The notes under the pieces: model-generated
Told to the model about the DNA's origin: nothing
What the model saw: only the letters and a program-made list of their open reading frames with translations
The model's database searches: none
Translations under genes and position numbers: made by a program
In this document: one piece after another, positions 61,257 to 64,000 of the stretch
Layout: each line of letters begins with the position of its first letter
Numbering within the stretch: position 1 is the stretch's first letter
From: Sphingobacterium bambusae
GTDB taxonomy: Bacteria; Bacteroidota; Bacteroidia; Sphingobacteriales; Sphingobacteriaceae
Length of the DNA stretch: 64,000 nucleotides
Assembly: GCF_033955345.1 (NCBI RefSeq)
Contig: NZ_CP138332.1
Coordinates: forward strand, 2,356,001 to 2,420,000
Reading direction: 5' to 3'

Positions 61257-61294
61257 AATGTAATGGATTTCGAGGAGTCGAAATCCACTACATT
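61257..61294. terminator. Bidirectional terminator between the halogenase-like gene and gltX
   Basis: A 17-nt imperfect stem with one A:C mismatch (61257-61273 and 61278-61294, core TGGATTTCGA/TCGAAATCCA) around a GGAG loop, followed by T4 on the plus strand. It lies between two convergent genes. Confidence 0.8.
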
Positions 61295-61310
61295 TTAGTA
61301 TAAAGTTAAG

Positions 61311-62831
61311 CTATTCAAAATGTGGTAACGCTGCATGAATTCGCGCAACGGTCTCATTTTTTCCTAGACAGGAAACGATCTGAAAGACATCCGGTCCAAA
61401 TTTACCCCCTACAAGCATAATACGGAACGGCATCATGAGCTCACCAACCTTCATCCCCGAAGCTGCAATCTCCTCCTTAAAAAAAACCTCTAAAGATGAT
61501 GCTTGCCAATCCTCAAAATCGTCGAATTTCAGCGCCACTTGTTGGAAGAAGGCTGTCTTTTCAGCACTCCACTTTGGTTTCACTGCAGCGACATCAAACG
61601 TAGAAGGGCGCTCGATAAAAAATGAGGCTTGACCCCAAAAGTCTGAAACAAACGTCAATCTTTCTTTTACCAAGGTTAAGATCTCCAACAGGTAATCATC
61701 AGCGATAGCAACCGCAACATGTTCTTCAACGAGCTGTTTTACCTGTGGCAAAAGCGCTGCATTGCTTGCTCGCTTTATCCACTCGTGGTTGAACCATTTG
61801 GCTTTCTCAAAATCAAACTTGGCTCCGGCCTTGCTAATTCGTTCCACGGAAAATTTTGCGATCAACTCCTCCTCGGTGAAAAGCTCCTGCTCTGTTCCAT
61901 CATTCCAGCCCAACAACGCCAACATGTTGACGAAAGCCTGCGGTAAAAACCCCATTTCTCGAAACCCTTTGGTAACATCGCCGCTCTTAGGGTCTGCCCA
62001 GTTCATAGCATAAACGGGGAATCCTAAACGATCACCATCCCTTTTACTCAGTTTGCCATTGCCATCGGGTTTTAAGATCAGCGGCAGATGCGCCCATGAC
62101 GGCATCGTGTCTTTCCAGCCTAAATATTCCCATAACAAGATGTGTACCGGCGCCGACGGCAACCATTCCTCACCACGAAACACGTGGGAGATATCCATAT
62201 TTTTATCGTCGACAACGACCGCAAGGTGGTATGTGGGCATTCCATCCGCTTTCAGCAAAACCTTATCATCTACCAAGCTAGTTTCAAATGAAACACGTCC
62301 ACGAATCATATCTTCGAAAGATACCGTTTCGTCGACGGGCATCTTGATCCGGATCGTATGGGCGACGCCATCGGCCAACAAAGCAACCGTTTCTGCGGCA
62401 GGCAAACTCAACGAGTTGCGCAATCCCAATCGGTTTTCATGTGAATAGCGAAAATTTGGATGGACTTTCCGTTGTTCTTCCAGTTCCTCTGCCGTGTCGA
62501 AAGCATAATATGCAAAGCCAGCCGCAACCAGCTGTTCCGCATACTGTCGATACGAAGGCTTACGCTCGCTTTGACGATAGGGGCCATAGCTTCCCGGATT
62601 GTTCGGGCTCTCATCGGCTTTAATGCCACACCAATCTAAACATTCTGTTATATAATCTTCCGCACCAGGCACAAAGCGTGTCTGATCGGTATCTTCGATC
62701 CGCAAAATAAAATCGCCCCCATGGTGGCGCGCAAAAAGATAATTAAACAAGGCCGTGCGTACACCTCCCAGGTGTAGTCCGCCCGTCGGGCTCGGCGCAA
62801 AGCGCACCCTAACTTTTCTCTGCAAACTCAT
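61311..62831 (-). CDS. gltX: Glutamate--tRNA ligase
   Basis: 506 aa class I synthetase. The HIGH motif reads HLGG in RFAPSPTGGLHLGGVRTAL and the KMSKS motif reads KLSKRDGDRLGF. It charges tRNA-Glu with glutamate in the cytoplasm. The length and both motifs are normal for the discriminating or non-discriminating bacterial enzyme. It is a single gene with a -7 box at 62837-62844. Confidence 0.96.
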   Translation of the reverse strand: MSLQRKVRVRFAPSPTGGLHLGGVRTALFNYLFARHHGGDFILRIEDTDQTRFVPGAEDYITECLDWCGIKADESPNNPGSYGPYRQSERKPSYRQYAEQLVAAGFAYYAFDTAEELEEQRKVHPNFRYSHENRLGLRNSLSLPAAETVALLADGVAHTIRIKMPVDETVSFEDMIRGRVSFETSLVDDKVLLKADGMPTYHLAVVVDDKNMDISHVFRGEEWLPSAPVHILLWEYLGWKDTMPSWAHLPLILKPDGNGKLSKRDGDRLGFPVYAMNWADPKSGDVTKGFREMGFLPQAFVNMLALLGWNDGTEQELFTEEELIAKFSVERISKAGAKFDFEKAKWFNHEWIKRASNAALLPQVKQLVEEHVAVAIADDYLLEILTLVKERLTFVSDFWGQASFFIERPSTFDVAAVKPKWSAEKTAFFQQVALKFDDFEDWQASSLEVFFKEEIAASGMKVGELMMPFRIMLVGGKFGPDVFQIVSCLGKNETVARIHAALPHFE

Positions 62832-62836
62832 AACCG

Positions 62837-62844
62837 CAAAACTA
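62837..62844 (-). promoter_or_regulatory. -7 promoter element of gltX
   Basis: The minus strand reads TAGTTTTG, matching TAnnTTTG, 5 bp before the gltX ATG at 62831. The transcript would start at or beside the ATG. No -33 TTG at the expected distance. Confidence 0.45.
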
Positions 62845-62930
62845 CGAATTTATCACGGAAACGCCGTACCTCACACATTGATGCCTATCTTTTTACGAAT
62901 GTCAAAAAAATGCCTATTTTGTAGACCATG

Positions 62931-64000
62931 ATGATAAACAAGGACCGTCTCTATCAATACGACACCAAGCAGCGCTGGAAAGTATCCCTGTTCCTATTTG
63001 CCGCACTCATTGCTGGCGCCTCCTTATTTTACACCAACTACCTTGTAAAAAGTCTTTCCAAATCGGAGCGCACCAAGGCCGAGGTATGGGCAATGAGCAC
63101 ACGCAGCATCATCACTATGCCCGATGTGGACGACCAATTCATCAGTTTTGTATACGCTGTTCGAGATAGTCTTTCCATTCCCGCGATCATTACCAACGAA
63201 AAGGGAGGCATCATCTTTTGGCGCGATCTGGATTCAACAAAAACAAACATCAAAGAACATGCAGATTCAGCGAACGACAATATACATTACGACCCGATTT
63301 ATTTTGAGAAACAGCTCGCCACCATGAAGCGAAACCATGCCCCTATCGCGTTACATCTCGATACTGGAGAAATTTGGTCGGTATACTATCGCGATTCAGA
63401 TGCTTTACGTCAGCTTCGCATATTTCCGTACCTGCAACTTTCTCTCATTGCCTTGTTTCTCATTATTGCTTATACCGTCTTCAATTCCATTAAAAAAACC
63501 GAGCAAAATCTCGTTTGGGTAGGTATGGCCAAGGAAGCAGCACATCAATTGGGAACGCCTATTTCCTCCCTTATGGGCTGGCTGGAGTTGGTACGCACCA
63601 AGTTCGACGCCGAAAATGACAGCATCCTTAACGAGATGGAACGCGATGTGAAACGCTTAGAGATCGTTGCCGATCGCTTCTCGAAAATAGGATCAATCCC
63701 CACACTGACCAGTCAAGTGGTTTATCCGGTTATCCAAGAATTTATACACTATTTTCGGGTACGCACCAGTGAGAAAATATCCTTTGAACTAACGGGAGAC
63801 AACACGGTGGAAGCGAAACTAAATGTGCAGCTTTTCGACTGGATCATCGAGAATTTACTGAAAAATGCAGTCAATGCAATCGATTCCGAAGGAAAAATAG
63901 TTGTCAACATCATAGATAACATTGCAAAAGAGGAAATTTTTATAGACATTAGCGATACCGGAAGAGGAATTCCAAAGTCAAATTTTGACACCATCTTTCA
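62931..64000 (+). CDS. Sensor histidine kinase, 3' end cut by the window
   Basis: At least 356 residues, open to the window edge. A first membrane helix is at about 17-38 (WKVSLFLFAALIAGASLFY) and a second at about 165-185 (YLQLSLIALFLIIAYTVF), with an extracytoplasmic sensor between. The phosphoacceptor His205 is in AKEAAHQLGTPISSLMGW, and the ATPase N box is WIIENLLKNAVNAID with ISDTGRGIP. An adjacent ATG at 62928 is an equally good start. The signal and partner regulator are not visible. Confidence 0.9.
   Translation, partial: MINKDRLYQYDTKQRWKVSLFLFAALIAGASLFYTNYLVKSLSKSERTKAEVWAMSTRSIITMPDVDDQFISFVYAVRDSLSIPAIITNEKGGIIFWRDLDSTKTNIKEHADSANDNIHYDPIYFEKQLATMKRNHAPIALHLDTGEIWSVYYRDSDALRQLRIFPYLQLSLIALFLIIAYTVFNSIKKTEQNLVWVGMAKEAAHQLGTPISSLMGWLELVRTKFDAENDSILNEMERDVKRLEIVADRFSKIGSIPTLTSQVVYPVIQEFIHYFRVRTSEKISFELTGDNTVEAKLNVQLFDWIIENLLKNAVNAIDSEGKIVVNIIDNIAKEEIFIDISDTGRGIPKSNFDTIF

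Noticed and set aside
1..64000. CRISPR arrays, tRNA or rRNA genes, insertion sequences, integrase or att sites
   Set aside because: The intergenic spaces were read and none shows regular repeats, tRNA cloverleaf consensus or transposase/integrase frames.

Overview
The window comes from a Bacteroidota chromosome, most likely the Sphingobacteriaceae side (Sphingobacterium/Pedobacter-like). This rests on promoters with a -7 box of the form TAnnTTTG instead of a sigma70 -10 box, a DUF3127 protein, an ECF sigma/anti-sigma pair whose anti-sigma protein ends in a TonB-like domain, and a flexirubin pigment cluster. No rRNA, tRNA, CRISPR array, phage or insertion sequence was recognised. The taxonomic call is inference.

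Layout. 1-5.9 kb: housekeeping genes (GDPD phosphodiesterase, HD hydrolase, rRNA methyltransferase, DUF3127 protein), an ECF sigma factor with its membrane partner, and a YeiH-type transporter. 5.9-12.4 kb: a marR-fadN-fadA-fadE beta-oxidation operon with a four-helix-bundle gene inserted between fadN and fadA, and a palindrome on the marR promoter that may be the MarR operator. 12.6-16.7 kb: a 2-oxoglutarate oxygenase, a small secreted protein and a histidine kinase/OmpR-type regulator pair. 16.7-22.4 kb: an RND drug-efflux system whose inner-membrane pump and outer-membrane channel are one 1522-residue open frame with an internal lipoprotein signal. 22.5-33.5 kb: mixed housekeeping genes (alpha-hydroxy-acid oxidase, queD, exonuclease III, cyclophilin, low-molecular-weight phosphatase, HtrA protease, dapF, SNF2 helicase).

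33.5-61.3 kb is the main feature: a complete flexirubin-type (aryl polyene plus dialkylresorcinol) pigment cluster. Twenty-eight genes lie head to tail on the minus strand. Fifteen of their junctions overlap and only two gaps exceed 11 bp. A FAD-dependent halogenase-like gene diverges from the first gene. The inferred pathway is as follows. A tyrosine ammonia-lyase makes 4-coumarate. An adenylate-forming ligase activates it. Discrete type II ketosynthases, a Cys-less chain-length-factor-like partner, a ketoreductase, split-site dehydratases and two acyl carrier proteins build the aryl polyene. DarA and DarB make the dialkylresorcinol. Acyltransferases join the halves. LolA-like, lipoprotein, MMPL and ABC proteins move the product to the outer membrane, and the halogenase-like enzyme modifies the ring. 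Less-understood passengers are a BtrH-type protein, a small HTH-like protein, a truncated pseudo-ketosynthase and a decayed methyltransferase tail on the MMPL fusion.

61.3-64 kb: gltX, then a sensor histidine kinase cut by the window end. Several promoters place the -7 box only 4-7 bp before the ATG, suggesting leaderless transcripts.
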